DNA from: Bacteroidales bacterium
Lineage (GTDB): Bacteria; Bacteroidota; Bacteroidia; Bacteroidales; UBA932
NCBI GenBank assembly: GCA_017480345.1
Contig: JAFVAU010000014.1
Coordinates: 1 to 64,000 of the forward strand
DNA length: 64,000 bases
Reading direction: 5' to 3'
Numbering within the stretch: the first letter of the stretch is position 1; each line of letters starts with the position of its first letter. The notes below the pieces were generated by a model. It did no database searches and was not told the DNA's origin. It saw only the letters and a list, made by a program, of their open reading frames with translations. The translations under genes and the position numbers were made by a program. Positions 43,039 through 52,687 of the stretch are shown piece after piece.

Positions 43039-44895
43039 ATGAAGAAAATTTGTGCCCTTTTGGCCACCCTTTCCCTCTTTGCCGCCTGCTCTCCCGAAAT
43101 TTCCTGGAAGGAAGGTCCCACCGGGGCCGATGGCAAGGCCCTCCAGACGCTAACCCTCAGGAATGTGCCCGCCGGCGCCCGTGTCTGGTTCCAGGAACTG
43201 TTTGACAATCACGAGCTTGTGGAAGGCCCCGTGAGCGAAATCCATCATTTCCAGGGCACCACCTTCTGGTTCGACGTCCCCGAGGGAGCGGGGAAAGAAT
43301 TCACCATCCAATACAAAGGCCGTCCGCTGCCCCGCCGCTCCTGGGCTCCCGAAGGCTTCGTGCTGCAGGTGAAAGGCCAAAAAGACAGGCCGATAGCCGC
43401 CACCTATACCTTCCGGGACTGGGAAGGCACGCAGCCGGACCCCGCCTTCTTTGCCAAAACCTATCCCGTGCAGCCCACGGACATCATCCCCACCCCCAAG
43501 CGGGCTGCAGCCCCTCAAGAGCGCCCGGCGGGCTGGTATCGGCTCACCATAGACGCTCAGGGAAACACTTCCGTAGAATCGGCCGATGAAGACGGGGCCC
43601 GCTATGCCGCCGTCACCCTGGCCAAGCTTCCGGAGGGCACAAAGGATGTGGTCATTGAAGACTGGCCGGATCTGGGCCTGAGGGGCTTCATGCTGGACGT
43701 GGTGCGGGATTTCCGCCCCAAGGACGAGGTTCTGAAGGTCCTGGACATCATGGCCTCCTACAAGCTGAACCTCCTTCACTTCCACCTGGGAGACGACGAG
43801 TCCTGGTGCCTGGAAATTCCTCAGATTCCGGAGCTTACCTCCTTCGGCGCCCATCACGAGCTCCCGGACTGGGACCTGAAGGAGACGCGGGGTCTGAAGC
43901 CGCAGGCCGGCGGCCGCATAGGTGTGGATACTTATTATACGCAGGAAGAGTACAAGGAAATTCTGCGCTATGCCTGGTCCAAAGGAATAGCCGTGGTGCC
44001 GGAATTCGACACCCCCGGCCACTCCCGGGCGGCTATCCGCTCCGTGGAGGCCTATATCCGCCGCACCAGGGACGAGAGCTACCGCCTGCAGGACCCGGCC
44101 GACACTTCCCGCTACTGGAGCGCCCAGGATTTCAAGGACAATGTCCTGAGTATTGGCCTGCCGGGTGTTTACAAGTTCTACGGACTTGTGTTTGAGGAGG
44201 TGAAGCGTCTGCACGCAGAGGCCGGCGCTCCGCTTCCCGCCATCCACATCGGCGGAGACGAGGTGCCGGACGGCGCCTGGGCCGGGCAGGACAAGAAGGC
44301 CCTCAAGGACCGCTTCACCCACCGCATGCTGGAGCTGGCCATCGAGAAGGAAGTGAAGCTGGCCGGCTGGCAGGAGCTGGTGCAGGGCATCCGTCCGGAA
44401 ACCCTGGTGGCCCTGAAACCGCAGCTGCTTTTCGTGAATGCCTGGAGCACTTTGGGAGAAAATGCCAAGCTCACCTATCAGCTGGCCAACGACGGCATTC
44501 CGGTGCTGCTTTCCAATGTCCAGCACGCCTACGTGGACCTGGCCTATTCCAACGACCCCAAGGACATCGGCCTGCATTGGGGCGGCTATGTGAACGAAAT
44601 CAGCAGCTTCTCCCTCCAGCCCTGGAAGATCTGCGAAGAGGTGGCCCTGGAGCACCCGGAGAACATCGTGGGAGCCGAGGCCCTGCTGTGGTCGGAGAAC
44701 ATCCGCTGCTTTGACAACGCCACTTATCAGATGCTTCCCAAGGCCCTGGGCATCTGGGAACGCGCCTGGAACAGCCATCCGGATTGGCCTACGGAAGAGG
44801 CTTTCAAAGCCGATTTCGACCGCTTCTACAGCATTGTATCGGCCCGTGAAATGCCCCTGTGGGACCGGGCGGGATACTGCTACAAGAAACGCTGA
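43039..44895 (+). CDS. Beta-N-acetylhexosaminidase, glycoside hydrolase family 20
   Basis: A 618-residue lipoprotein (lipobox FAAC, C17) that removes terminal N-acetylhexosamines from glycans. The N-terminal part is beta-rich, then a GH20b-like segment (about 135-200) and the TIM barrel from LGLRGFMLDVVRDF. The catalytic pair is D407-E408 in HIGGDEVPDGAW. Upstream barrel motifs HFHLGDDESWCLEI and PEFDTPGHSRA are present. The start at 43039 gives the lipoprotein signal. It is probably a surface or periplasmic enzyme in mucin or chitin-type oligosaccharide use. Confidence 0.94.
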   Translation: MKKICALLATLSLFAACSPEISWKEGPTGADGKALQTLTLRNVPAGARVWFQELFDNHELVEGPVSEIHHFQGTTFWFDVPEGAGKEFTIQYKGRPLPRRSWAPEGFVLQVKGQKDRPIAATYTFRDWEGTQPDPAFFAKTYPVQPTDIIPTPKRAAAPQERPAGWYRLTIDAQGNTSVESADEDGARYAAVTLAKLPEGTKDVVIEDWPDLGLRGFMLDVVRDFRPKDEVLKVLDIMASYKLNLLHFHLGDDESWCLEIPQIPELTSFGAHHELPDWDLKETRGLKPQAGGRIGVDTYYTQEEYKEILRYAWSKGIAVVPEFDTPGHSRAAIRSVEAYIRRTRDESYRLQDPADTSRYWSAQDFKDNVLSIGLPGVYKFYGLVFEEVKRLHAEAGAPLPAIHIGGDEVPDGAWAGQDKKALKDRFTHRMLELAIEKEVKLAGWQELVQGIRPETLVALKPQLLFVNAWSTLGENAKLTYQLANDGIPVLLSNVQHAYVDLAYSNDPKDIGLHWGGYVNEISSFSLQPWKICEEVALEHPENIVGAEALLWSENIRCFDNATYQMLPKALGIWERAWNSHPDWPTEEAFKADFDRFYSIVSAREMPLWDRAGYCYKKR

Positions 44896-44920
44896 TATAG
44901 GGATTAACGCGAAAATTGCG

Positions 44921-44928
44921 TATATTTG
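44921..44928 (+). promoter_or_regulatory. -7 box of cdaA
   Basis: TATATTTG lies only 6 bases before the cdaA ATG at 44935, so transcription would start on or next to the start codon. Confidence 0.6.
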
Positions 44929-44934
44929 CAGACT

Positions 44935-45753
44935 ATGACAAATGTGCTGGGCATATTCGGCTTTCTGAGCTTCGGCTGGGTGGACCTCCTGGATATCTTC
45001 ATGGTGGGTCTGCTTATCTTCTTGCTGGTCAGAAGCATCCGGGGAGACTCCACCGTCTTCAATATCGTGATTGTGCTGGTGGCGCTCCTGCTGCTGCAGG
45101 CCCTGGTATCGGCCTTGGGCATGCGGATGATGACGGCCCTGCTGAGCGCCCTGCTGGACGTGGGTGTGCTGGCGGTCATCATTCTCTTCCAGCCGGAAAT
45201 CCGCCACATGCTCAATCGCTTTGCCGTGCAGTCCGGTCTTACCCGCCGCACCGGAGAGCTCTTCAACCGCATCCTCGGAATCAAGGAGGACAAGATGGGC
45301 AGCCACAGCGTGGAAGAGCTGGGAGAGGCCGTCCGGGCCATGTCCGCGGAAAAGACGGGCGCGCTCATTGTGCTCCAGCACAAGTCTTCCATGGAAGAGT
45401 ATATGGAAACGGGAGACCGTTTTGAGGCCGATATCAACCGTCGGCTCATCATGAATATCTTCTTCAAGAATTCACCCCTGCACGACGGCGCCATGATCAT
45501 TGTGGGAGACCACATCGCCGCCGCCCGCTGCCAGCTTCCCATGACCAACCGCACGGACATCCCCGCCCATTACGGGATGCGTCACCGCGCGGCCATCGGC
45601 CTCAGCGAGGATACGGATGCGGATATCCTGGTGGTGTCCGAGGAAACGGGCAACGTGAGTTTCGTGCGGGGCGGAGAAATCCGCACGGTGCAGGACATGA
45701 AGGAACTGCGCCAGCTGCTGGGCTCCATAATGGCTACGGAGGGAGGAAAGTAG
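44935..45753 (+). CDS. cdaA: Diadenylate cyclase CdaA (c-di-AMP synthase)
   Basis: A 272-residue membrane enzyme that makes cyclic di-AMP from two ATP. Three N-terminal helices (about 10-90) precede the DAC domain with the signature D184-G185-A186 (LHDGAMII) and R216-H217-R218 (MRHRAAIGLSE). In-frame TTG is available at 44926, but it lies inside the -7 box, so ATG 44935 is chosen. The next gene, mutS2, starts directly at its stop. c-di-AMP controls potassium and osmotic balance in other bacteria. Confidence 0.95.
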   Translation: MTNVLGIFGFLSFGWVDLLDIFMVGLLIFLLVRSIRGDSTVFNIVIVLVALLLLQALVSALGMRMMTALLSALLDVGVLAVIILFQPEIRHMLNRFAVQSGLTRRTGELFNRILGIKEDKMGSHSVEELGEAVRAMSAEKTGALIVLQHKSSMEEYMETGDRFEADINRRLIMNIFFKNSPLHDGAMIIVGDHIAAARCQLPMTNRTDIPAHYGMRHRAAIGLSEDTDADILVVSEETGNVSFVRGGEIRTVQDMKELRQLLGSIMATEGGK

Positions 45754-48267
45754 ATGGACGCGAGATTGGAGGCCAAGCTGGGGTTTGACAAGGTGCGGGA
45801 GGCCATATCGGCCCGCTGCTCCACGGAATATGCCTCCGAGCGGGTTCAGAAGGAGGAATTTTGCACGGAGCCCCGGGAAATCCACCACCGCCATCTTCTG
45901 ACGGACGAGATGCGCCTCATCCTCATGTTCGAGGACAATTTTCCCACATCCGGGTACATTGACGCCCTCTCGTTCTTGGAGCCCATCGGCCAGAAGTCTT
46001 CCATAGACGTCCTGTCCCTTGGAAAGCTCAGGACCTTGCTGGAAACCCTCCGCAAGGCGCTTCATTTCTTCCATACCGTGAAGGAGGGCATCTATCCCAA
46101 CCTGCAGCACATGGCTTCGGGCATCAGCGCCCCGGCCCAGGTGATGAGCCGGATAGACGCCATCCTGGACCGCCACGGGGAAATCAAGGACACGGCCTCC
46201 GACGAACTGTACAAGATCCGCCGCAGCATCAAGGACAAGGAGCTCAGCGTCTCCAAGCGGATGAACGCCATCCTTCGCCAGGCCCAGCAGGAAGGGCTGG
46301 TGGAGGCCGATGCCAGCGTCTCCATCCGCGACGGGAAGATGCTCATTCCGGTGGCATCGGCCAAAAAGCGGGCCTTCCAGGGCTTCGTGTACGATGAGAG
46401 CGCCACGGGAAAGACCACCTTCATGGAACCCGCGGAGATTGTGTCCCTGCAGAACGAGATTGCGGAGCTGCATTTTGCCGAAACCAGGGAGATTGCCCGC
46501 ATCCTTTACGAATTTGCGGAATTCCTGCGCCCTTTTGTGCCGGAGCTCGTAGAAGGAGCCCGCTACGTGGGAGAGCTGGATTTCATCATGGCCAAGGCGC
46601 AGGTGTCCCTGGACTACATCGCCGGCATGCCGGTGGTGTCGGAGGAGGGGGAACTGCGGCTCCGGAAAGCCCGGCATCCGCTGCTGGAAAAGAGCCTCAA
46701 GAAAGAAGGCCGGCAGATTGTGCCACTGACGGTTACCCTTACGCCGCAGAAGCGCATTCTCCTTATTTCCGGCCCCAACGCCGGCGGAAAGAGCGTGTGC
46801 CTCAAGACGGTGGGCCTGTTGCAGTATATGTTCCAGTGGGGCATGCTGGTGCCCACTTCGGAGGCGTCTGAACTGCCGGTTTTCGACCGCATTATGGTCT
46901 CTATCGGAGACGACCAGTCCCTGGAAAACGACCTCTCCACCTACAGTTCCTTCCTTGCGGACATGAAGGCCATGCTGGAAGTGGCCGGTTCCAAGACCCT
47001 TGTCCTCATTGACGAATTCGGTTCCGGAACGGAGCCTGCCGCCGGCGGCGCCATTGCGGAAGCCATCCTGCACCAGCTGGACACCCGCGGGGCCTATGGC
47101 GTCATCACCACGCACTATACCAACCTTAAATTATATGCCTCGGGGGCAGAGACCGGCGTTATCAACGGTGCCATGCAGTTTGATGCGGCCACCGTGGCGC
47201 CGCTCTTCGTGCTGGAGCAGGGCCTGCCGGGCTCTTCCTTCGCCTTTGAGCTGGCCCGCAAGATGGGCATGCCGGAGGCCATCGTGCAAGATGCGGAGCA
47301 GCGTGCCGGGGAGCAGTTCGTGGGCATTGAGCGCAACCTCCGCAAGATTGCCCGAAGCCGCCGGGCCCTGGACGAGAAACTTACCAAGATCCGGGCCACA
47401 GACAAGACGCTGGAAGGCCTCACGGACCGTTACGAGAAGGAGCTGGAAGACATCAAGGGCATGCGCCGCCGCATCCTGGAAGAGGCTCAGGAGGAGGCGC
47501 AGAAGATAATCAAGGACGCCAATCGGCAGGTGGAAAACACCATCCGTACCATCCGGGAATCGCAGGCCGCCAAGGAGGAAACCAAGGAGGCCCGGGCAGA
47601 GCTGCAAGGCTTCCTGGGCGCCCTGGCCGAGGGCCGCGGACGCCGGGACGCCTATATAGACAAGAAGCTCCAGACCGTGAAGGAACGCAAGGAGCGCGAG
47701 CAGGCGCGCAAGAAACGCCGGGCCGACGGTCAGACGCTCCGGCAACTGGAGGAAAAGGAGTCGCAGGAGGCCGCCATGACCGCCTTCCGCAGCGCTCCGC
47801 TCAAGGTGGGGGAGAAGGTCCGCATCAAGGACAACGGGATGGTGGGAGAAGTGTCCAAGATAAGCACCAAGGCCGTGAGCGTGATTGTGGGCAGCATTAC
47901 CACCAAGCTGCCGCTGGACCGGGTGGAGCGGATTACGGCCAACGAGTACAAGGCCGTTGCCGGAAAGCCGGCTGAAAAACCCCGTCAGGTGTACGACGCC
48001 GCCATCAGCGAGCGCAAGGCGCAGTTCAAGCTGGAGCTGGATGTGAGAGGGGAGCGGGTGAACGATGCGCTGGAAATTGTGATGCGGTACATTGACGATG
48101 CCATCATGCTGGGTGTTCCTTCGGTGCGGATTTTGCATGGAAAGGGAACGGGCGCCCTGCGTGAGGAAATCCAGAAGTACGTGCGCACCGTGCCCGGCGT
48201 GAGCTCCGCCGCTGACGAGCACATCCAATTGGGTGGCTCCGGCGTGACGGTAGTGAAATTTGACTAA
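45754..48267 (+). CDS. mutS2: MutS2 (ribosome-collision/endonuclease MutS-like protein)
   Basis: An 837-residue MutS2. MutS-type clamp and lever regions are followed by the ATPase with Walker A at 340-347 (GPNAGGKS), Walker B VLIDEFGSGTEP and the TTHYTNLK switch. A long charged coiled coil (about 510-660) follows, then a KOW-like segment and a C-terminal Smr nuclease domain with D763 (LDVRGERV) and the H795-G-K-G motif. MutS2 proteins act in ribosome rescue and/or recombination control. The start abuts the cdaA stop, which suggests coupling. Confidence 0.96.
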   Translation: MDARLEAKLGFDKVREAISARCSTEYASERVQKEEFCTEPREIHHRHLLTDEMRLILMFEDNFPTSGYIDALSFLEPIGQKSSIDVLSLGKLRTLLETLRKALHFFHTVKEGIYPNLQHMASGISAPAQVMSRIDAILDRHGEIKDTASDELYKIRRSIKDKELSVSKRMNAILRQAQQEGLVEADASVSIRDGKMLIPVASAKKRAFQGFVYDESATGKTTFMEPAEIVSLQNEIAELHFAETREIARILYEFAEFLRPFVPELVEGARYVGELDFIMAKAQVSLDYIAGMPVVSEEGELRLRKARHPLLEKSLKKEGRQIVPLTVTLTPQKRILLISGPNAGGKSVCLKTVGLLQYMFQWGMLVPTSEASELPVFDRIMVSIGDDQSLENDLSTYSSFLADMKAMLEVAGSKTLVLIDEFGSGTEPAAGGAIAEAILHQLDTRGAYGVITTHYTNLKLYASGAETGVINGAMQFDAATVAPLFVLEQGLPGSSFAFELARKMGMPEAIVQDAEQRAGEQFVGIERNLRKIARSRRALDEKLTKIRATDKTLEGLTDRYEKELEDIKGMRRRILEEAQEEAQKIIKDANRQVENTIRTIRESQAAKEETKEARAELQGFLGALAEGRGRRDAYIDKKLQTVKERKEREQARKKRRADGQTLRQLEEKESQEAAMTAFRSAPLKVGEKVRIKDNGMVGEVSKISTKAVSVIVGSITTKLPLDRVERITANEYKAVAGKPAEKPRQVYDAAISERKAQFKLELDVRGERVNDALEIVMRYIDDAIMLGVPSVRILHGKGTGALREEIQKYVRTVPGVSSAADEHIQLGGSGVTVVKFD

Positions 48268-48277
48268 AACTAAAACC

Positions 48278-48652
48278 ATGAACGTTCTTAAAACCAGCAG
48301 GATAGGACAGGCCGGAGAACAGATGGCCTGTGATTTCCTGCAAAGCCGCGGACACCAGATCCTGGACCGCAACTGGAGGGCCGGCCACCTGGAGCTGGAC
48401 ATTGTCTCCGAAGCTCCCGACGGCTTGCACTTCGTTGAGGTGAAAGCCCGCACGGCTCCTGTTACCACCACGGTGACGGACCAGGTTAACAAGGTGAAGC
48501 AGAAGAGGATATCGGCCGCCGCCGTCCAGTATCTCAACAAGAAGAACCTGGGCGGGAAAGAAGTTTACTTCGATATCGTATCCGTCCTTTTTGACGGCAG
48601 CCAGACGATTGTCCGCTATTTTCCCCAGGCTTGGATACCCATGTATGTTTAG
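48278..48652 (+). CDS. YraN/UPF0102 family nuclease-like protein
   Basis: A 124-residue protein of the UPF0102 (YraN) family with a PD-(D/E)XK-like Holliday-junction-resolvase fold. Conserved residues are in GQAGEQMACDFLQSRGHQIL, the E-L-D-I-V strand and FVEVKAR. No activity is established for most members. The start at 48278 fits the family N terminus; an in-frame ATG upstream lies in mutS2. It follows mutS2 after 10 bases and is probably in the same operon. Confidence 0.92.
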   Translation: MNVLKTSRIGQAGEQMACDFLQSRGHQILDRNWRAGHLELDIVSEAPDGLHFVEVKARTAPVTTTVTDQVNKVKQKRISAAAVQYLNKKNLGGKEVYFDIVSVLFDGSQTIVRYFPQAWIPMYV

Positions 48653-48655
48653 CCT

Positions 48656-49426
48656 ATGAATGAGCATCGTTACTGTGTAATCATGGCCGATGGTTCCGGT
48701 ACCCCGGACCAGCTCAGGAGGACGTATGAGCGTTTTGCGCGCTTCTTCCCCCAGGAGCATATCCTGATAGTTACCCTGGAGGACTTTGCCTCCCTAGCCC
48801 GCGAGACCCTGCCCCAGCTCCCCCAGGAGAATCTTCTGGTAGAGCCTTTTGCCCGAAAAACGGCCCCCTGTATGGCCTACGCGGCCTATACCCTCCTTAC
48901 CCGGGACCCGGAGGCCGTCATCGTGGCCACCCCCTGGGACCTTTACATCCGGGACGAAGCCCTCTTCGCCCAGACCATCGACGAAGCCTGCCGCTACGTG
49001 GAGGAAAACGACGTCCTCATGACCCTGGGCATCGTTCCCAAGATGGCCGATACCAACTTCGGCTACATCCAGGTGAAGGAAGGGCGCAACGCCCACCTGA
49101 TGGCCGGGCCGCTGCAGGTGAAGACCTTCACGGAAAAGCCTTCCCGCGAACTGGCGGAGGTGTTCGTGCGCACCGGAGAGTTCTTCTGGAACAGCGGTAT
49201 CTTCATCTGGAAGGCCTCCACCATCTGTGCCGAGATGGAGCAGTACCTGCCTGAGGTGACGGAGCTCTTCCGTGGCTGGCAGGAGCATATCGGCGAGCGC
49301 GCCTTCGTGGAAAGCGCCTATGCGGAATGCCCCAAGGTATCCTTGGACTACGGCGTCATGGAGCACACCTCCCGGGCCTGGCTTTACCCCGCCCGCTTCG
49401 GCTGGGCCGATATTGAGAGGCTGTGA
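48656..49426 (+). pseudogene. Degenerate mannose-1-phosphate guanylyltransferase-like protein
   Basis: A 256-residue ORF clearly related to ManC-type GDP-mannose synthases (VEPFARKTAPCMAYAAYTLL; GYIQV; VKTFTEKPSRELAEVFV; FFWNSGIFIWKASTI; LDYGVMEHTS; FGWADIE). The family has about 350 residues. Here the nucleotide-binding signature (G-G-x-G-x-R-x-x-P...P-K-Q) is collapsed to ADGSGTPDQLRRTYERF, a loss of about 20 residues, and the protein ends right after GWAD, losing about 90. Without the signature loop, catalysis is unlikely. The frame is otherwise open, so it may be a recent pseudogene or a protein with a new role. Confidence 0.7.
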
Positions 49427-49453
49427 AAAAACCTGTTCATAAGTAACAAAAGT

Positions 49454-49485
49454 TTTGGAAAATCAGGGAATTATCCCTATCTTTG
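49454..49485 (+). promoter_or_regulatory. Strong promoter of the rplC-rpsC operon
   Basis: TTTG at 49454-49457, 20 bases, TATCTTTG at 49478-49485: exact consensus. The leader before rplC is about 70 bases and begins with a small hairpin (CCGCA/TGCGG, 49490-49505), a possible autoregulation site. Confidence 0.88.
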
Positions 49486-49558
49486 CGGTCCGCAAAAGTG
49501 TGCGGGCTGTAATTTTATACGGTTAAAGCATTTATAAACAATTAATTAACAAACACCA

Positions 49559-50185
49559 ATGCCTGGTTTAATTGGAAAGAAAGTCGGAATGATTTCCGTC
49601 TTCGGTGCCGACGGGAAGAATATCCCGTGCACTGTCGTTGAGGCTGGTCCGTGTGTTGTCACGCAGGTTCGCACTGTAGAAACCGACGGTTACTCCGCCG
49701 TGCAGCTTGCCTATGACGAAAAGAAAGAAAAACGCACCAGCAAGGCTCTGAAGGGCCATTTCGAAAAGGCTGGAACTACTCCCAAGAAGAAACTCGTGGA
49801 ATTCGAGGCAGACTTCGCCGGAGAGCTCAAGCTCGGAGACACCATCACCGTGGCCGATGTCTTCACGGAGGACGTCAAATTCGTTGATGTTGTCGGTACT
49901 TCTAAAGGTAAAGGTTTCCAGGGCGTCGTGAAGCGTCACGGATTCGCCGGTGTAGGCGGTGAGACCCACGGTCAGCACAACCGTCTTCGTCACCCCGGTT
50001 CCATGGGCGCAAGCTCCTGGCCTTCCCGCGTTTTCCCCGGCATGCGTATGGCAGGCCACATGGGCGCTGAGCGTGTGAAGGTATTCAACCTGGAAGTTCT
50101 CAAGGTCATCCCCGAGAACAATCTGCTCGTTATCAAGGGTTCCGTCCCCGGAGCCAAAGGTTCTTACATTATTCTGGAGGCTTAA
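49559..50185 (+). CDS. rplC: Ribosomal protein L3 (uL3)
   Basis: A 208-residue large-subunit protein. It has the [13 protein letters not shown] start, the loop [10 protein letters not shown], the strongly conserved [34 protein letters not shown], and the closing [13 protein letters not shown]. It is the first gene of this operon. The usual upstream partner rpsJ (S10) is missing, and a dedicated promoter lies directly ahead. Confidence 0.98.
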   Translation: MPGLIGKKVGMISVFGADGKNIPCTVVEAGPCVVTQVRTVETDGYSAVQLAYDEKKEKRTSKALKGHFEKAGTTPKKKLVEFEADFAGELKLGDTITVADVFTEDVKFVDVVGTSKGKGFQGVVKRHGFAGVGGETHGQHNRLRHPGSMGASSWPSRVFPGMRMAGHMGAERVKVFNLEVLKVIPENNLLVIKGSVPGAKGSYIILEA

Positions 50186-50188
50186 GCT

Positions 50189-50815
50189 ATGGAACTTTCT
50201 GTATATAAGATTGACGGAACTGAATCCGGAAAGAAGGTCGTCCTTGACGAGAAGGTCTTCGGCGTACAGCCCAACGACCACGTCATCTACCTGGATGTCC
50301 TGAATTATCTCGCTGCCCAGCGTCAGGGCACTGCCAAGACCAAGGACCGCAGCGAAGTTGCCTATTCCACCAAGAAACTCGGTCGCCAGAAGGGCGGCGG
50401 CGGTGCCCGTCACGGTTCCCTGAAGGCCGGTATCTTCGTGGGTGGTGGCAATGTGTTCGGCCCCAAGCCCCGCGACTACCGCTTCAAACTCAACAAGAAG
50501 GTGAAGCAGCTGGCCCGCGTGAGCGCCCTCTCTTACAAGGCTGCCGAAGGCAAGATCGTGCTCGTGGAGCCCTTCGCCATGGACGCCCCCAAGACCAAGG
50601 AGTTCAAGAACATCCTCTCCAACATCAAGGCCGGAGACCGCAAGGTCCTCTTCGTCCTCCCGGAGAACTCCAACAATATTTTCCTGTCATCCCGCAACCT
50701 GCCTTCCGTGCAGGTGATCACCGTTGACGAGATCAATACCTACGCTATCATGAATGCCCATTCTCTGGTGCTTGTGGACGGCGTGCAGGACATCCTCGCA
50801 GCAAGAGTAAAGTAA
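50189..50815 (+). CDS. rplD: Ribosomal protein L4 (uL4)
   Basis: A 208-residue protein with the family segments DHVIYLDVLNYLAAQRQGT, TKKLGRQKGGGGARHGSLKAGIFVGGG, FGPKPRDYRFKLNKKVKQLA and the closing AHSLVLVDGVQDIL. The basic loop reaches into the exit tunnel. It lies 3 bases after rplC. In Gammaproteobacteria L4 represses its own operon; no comparable site is proven here. Confidence 0.98.
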   Translation: MELSVYKIDGTESGKKVVLDEKVFGVQPNDHVIYLDVLNYLAAQRQGTAKTKDRSEVAYSTKKLGRQKGGGGARHGSLKAGIFVGGGNVFGPKPRDYRFKLNKKVKQLARVSALSYKAAEGKIVLVEPFAMDAPKTKEFKNILSNIKAGDRKVLFVLPENSNNIFLSSRNLPSVQVITVDEINTYAIMNAHSLVLVDGVQDILAARVK

Positions 50816-50828
50816 AGGAGAAAGAAAA

Positions 50829-51119
50829 ATGGGTATTTTAATTAAGCCAATCGTAACCGAGAAAATGACGGCTGAGGGCGAAAAGCTCAACCGTTACGGT
50901 TTCATCGTGGACCGCAAGGCCAACAAGATTCAGATCAAGGCCGCTGTGGAGCAGATGTACGGCGTTTCCGTCGCAGACGTGAACACCCTCAATTACCACG
51001 GAAAGCGCAAGCAGCGTTACACCAAGGCCGGCCTTCTGCGCGGCCGCATGAATCACTTCAAGAAGGCTTATGTCACGCTTGCAGGTGAAGACAAGATCAA
51101 TTTCTACGACAATATCTAA
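50829..51119 (+). CDS. rplW: Ribosomal protein L23 (uL23)
   Basis: A 96-residue protein at the exit-tunnel rim, docking site of SRP and trigger factor. It has the IIKPIVTEKMT start, YGFIVDRKANKIQIK, and the V-A-D-V-N-T-L-N-Y-H-G-K segment. A GGAG-containing purine-rich sequence precedes the ATG. Confidence 0.97.
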   Translation: MGILIKPIVTEKMTAEGEKLNRYGFIVDRKANKIQIKAAVEQMYGVSVADVNTLNYHGKRKQRYTKAGLLRGRMNHFKKAYVTLAGEDKINFYDNI

Positions 51120-51134
51120 GAAGGAGAATAAGTT

Positions 51135-51959
51135 ATGGCAATCAAGAAGTACAAGCCGGTAACTCCCGGTCAGCGCAACAAAGCTATCAGCTCCTTCGAT
51201 GAGATTACCGCGAAGAAGCCCTACAAACCGCTCCTCACCCCGCTCAAGAGCACGGGTGGACGTAACAACACCGGTCAGATGACCGTGCGTTACCGTGGCG
51301 GCGGACACAAGAGAATGTACCGCCTCATTGACTTCGTGCGCAGCCGCGACGAATTCAAGGCCACCGTTCTCACCATAGAGTACGACCCTAACCGCAGCGC
51401 CCGCATCGCCCTCATTCAGTACGAAGACGGCAAGAAGAGCTACATCATCGCTCCCAACGGTCTCAAGGTGGGTCAGGTGGTGGAAAGCGGCCCTCAGGCA
51501 TCCCCGGATATGGGTAACTGCCTGCCGCTGGCCAACATCCCTGTGGGTACCCTCGTACACGCTATCGAGCTCCGTCCCGGCCAGGGTGCCGCCATGGCAC
51601 GTTCCGCTGGAACCTACGCCCAGCTCGCCGCCCGCGAAGGCAACTACGCCATCCTGCGCCTCCCTTCCGGAGAAACCCGTATGGTTCCCGTGGCCTGCCG
51701 CGCTACTGTAGGTACTGTTTCCAACCCGGATCATAATCTGGAATCCGACGGTAAGGCCGGACGTACCCGTCACCAGGGCCGTCGTCCTCACAACCGTGGT
51801 GTTGTGATGAACCCTCACGATCACCCGATGGGTGGTGGTGAAGGCCGCGCCTCCGGTGGACATCCGCGTTCCCGTAAGGGTCTGCCTGCAAAGGGCTACA
51901 AGACCCGCAACCCGAAGGCCGTGTCCAATAAGTTCATTATTGAAAGACGTAAGAAATAA
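51135..51959 (+). CDS. rplB: Ribosomal protein L2 (uL2)
   Basis: A 274-residue core protein at the peptidyl-transferase centre. Hallmarks: [63 protein letters not shown], and [21 protein letters not shown] with the conserved histidine near the catalytic site. Confidence 0.99.
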   Translation: MAIKKYKPVTPGQRNKAISSFDEITAKKPYKPLLTPLKSTGGRNNTGQMTVRYRGGGHKRMYRLIDFVRSRDEFKATVLTIEYDPNRSARIALIQYEDGKKSYIIAPNGLKVGQVVESGPQASPDMGNCLPLANIPVGTLVHAIELRPGQGAAMARSAGTYAQLAAREGNYAILRLPSGETRMVPVACRATVGTVSNPDHNLESDGKAGRTRHQGRRPHNRGVVMNPHDHPMGGGEGRASGGHPRSRKGLPAKGYKTRNPKAVSNKFIIERRKK

Positions 51960-51978
51960 CGGAATAAACTAACAGATT

Positions 51979-52251
51979 ATGAGTCGTTCACTTAAAAAAG
52001 GACCGTACATCCAGGAAGCCCTGGAGAACAGAATTCTTGCTATGAATGACGGTAGCAAGAAGAAAGAGGTTGTCAAGACTTGGTCCCGTGCCAGCATGAT
52101 TTCCCCTGACTTTGTCGGCCACACCATCGCCGTCCACAACGGCAACAAGTTTGTTCCGGTATACGTTACTGAGAATATGGTAGGTCACAAGCTCGGTGAG
52201 TTTGCTCCCACGAGAACTTTCAGAGGCCACGCAGGCAACAATAAGAAATAA
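51979..52251 (+). CDS. rpsS: Ribosomal protein S19 (uS19)
   Basis: A 90-residue small-subunit head protein. [63 protein letters not shown] is split over the usual core (residues about 32-85). The length is normal. Confidence 0.98.
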   Translation: MSRSLKKGPYIQEALENRILAMNDGSKKKEVVKTWSRASMISPDFVGHTIAVHNGNKFVPVYVTENMVGHKLGEFAPTRTFRGHAGNNKK

Positions 52252-52270
52252 TGTTTAAAGGATTGACATT

Positions 52271-52684
52271 ATGGGAAAGAGAAAAAGACTGATGGCCGAG
52301 CGCCTGAAAGAGACCAAGAAGCAGACCGCTATCGCAAAACTTAACGACGTTCCTACCTCCCCGCAGAAAATGCGCCTGGTGGCAGACACCGTCCGTGGAG
52401 TGGAAGTAAACCACGCCCTGGATCTTCTGCACTACTCCAAGAGGGACGCTTCCGCATACCTGGAGAAACTTCTCAAGAGCGCCATCGCCAACTGGGAAGC
52501 CAAGAACCCGGAGCAGACCAAGGAACTGGAATCCGGCAACGTGATTGTCAAGACCATCATGGTAGACGAAGGCCGTACGCTCAAGCGCATCCGTCCCTGC
52601 CCGCAGGGCCGCGCCGGACGTATCCGCAAGCGTTCCAACCACGTTACCATCATCCTGGACACCAAAAAAGCAGTGGAGGAATAA
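52271..52684 (+). CDS. rplV: Ribosomal protein L22 (uL22)
   Basis: A 137-residue protein lining the exit tunnel. It has the conserved [18 protein letters not shown] start of the core, the [14 protein letters not shown] helix and the tunnel hairpin [26 protein letters not shown]. About 20 extra basic residues precede the core, as in other Bacteroidota. Confidence 0.97.
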   Translation: MGKRKRLMAERLKETKKQTAIAKLNDVPTSPQKMRLVADTVRGVEVNHALDLLHYSKRDASAYLEKLLKSAIANWEAKNPEQTKELESGNVIVKTIMVDEGRTLKRIRPCPQGRAGRIRKRSNHVTIILDTKKAVEE

Positions 52685-52687
52685 ACT

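Noticed and set aside
43150..45381. 743-residue minus-strand frame opposite the GH20 and cdaA genes
   Set aside because: It crosses two well-supported plus-strand genes and the promoter between them; compositional shadow.
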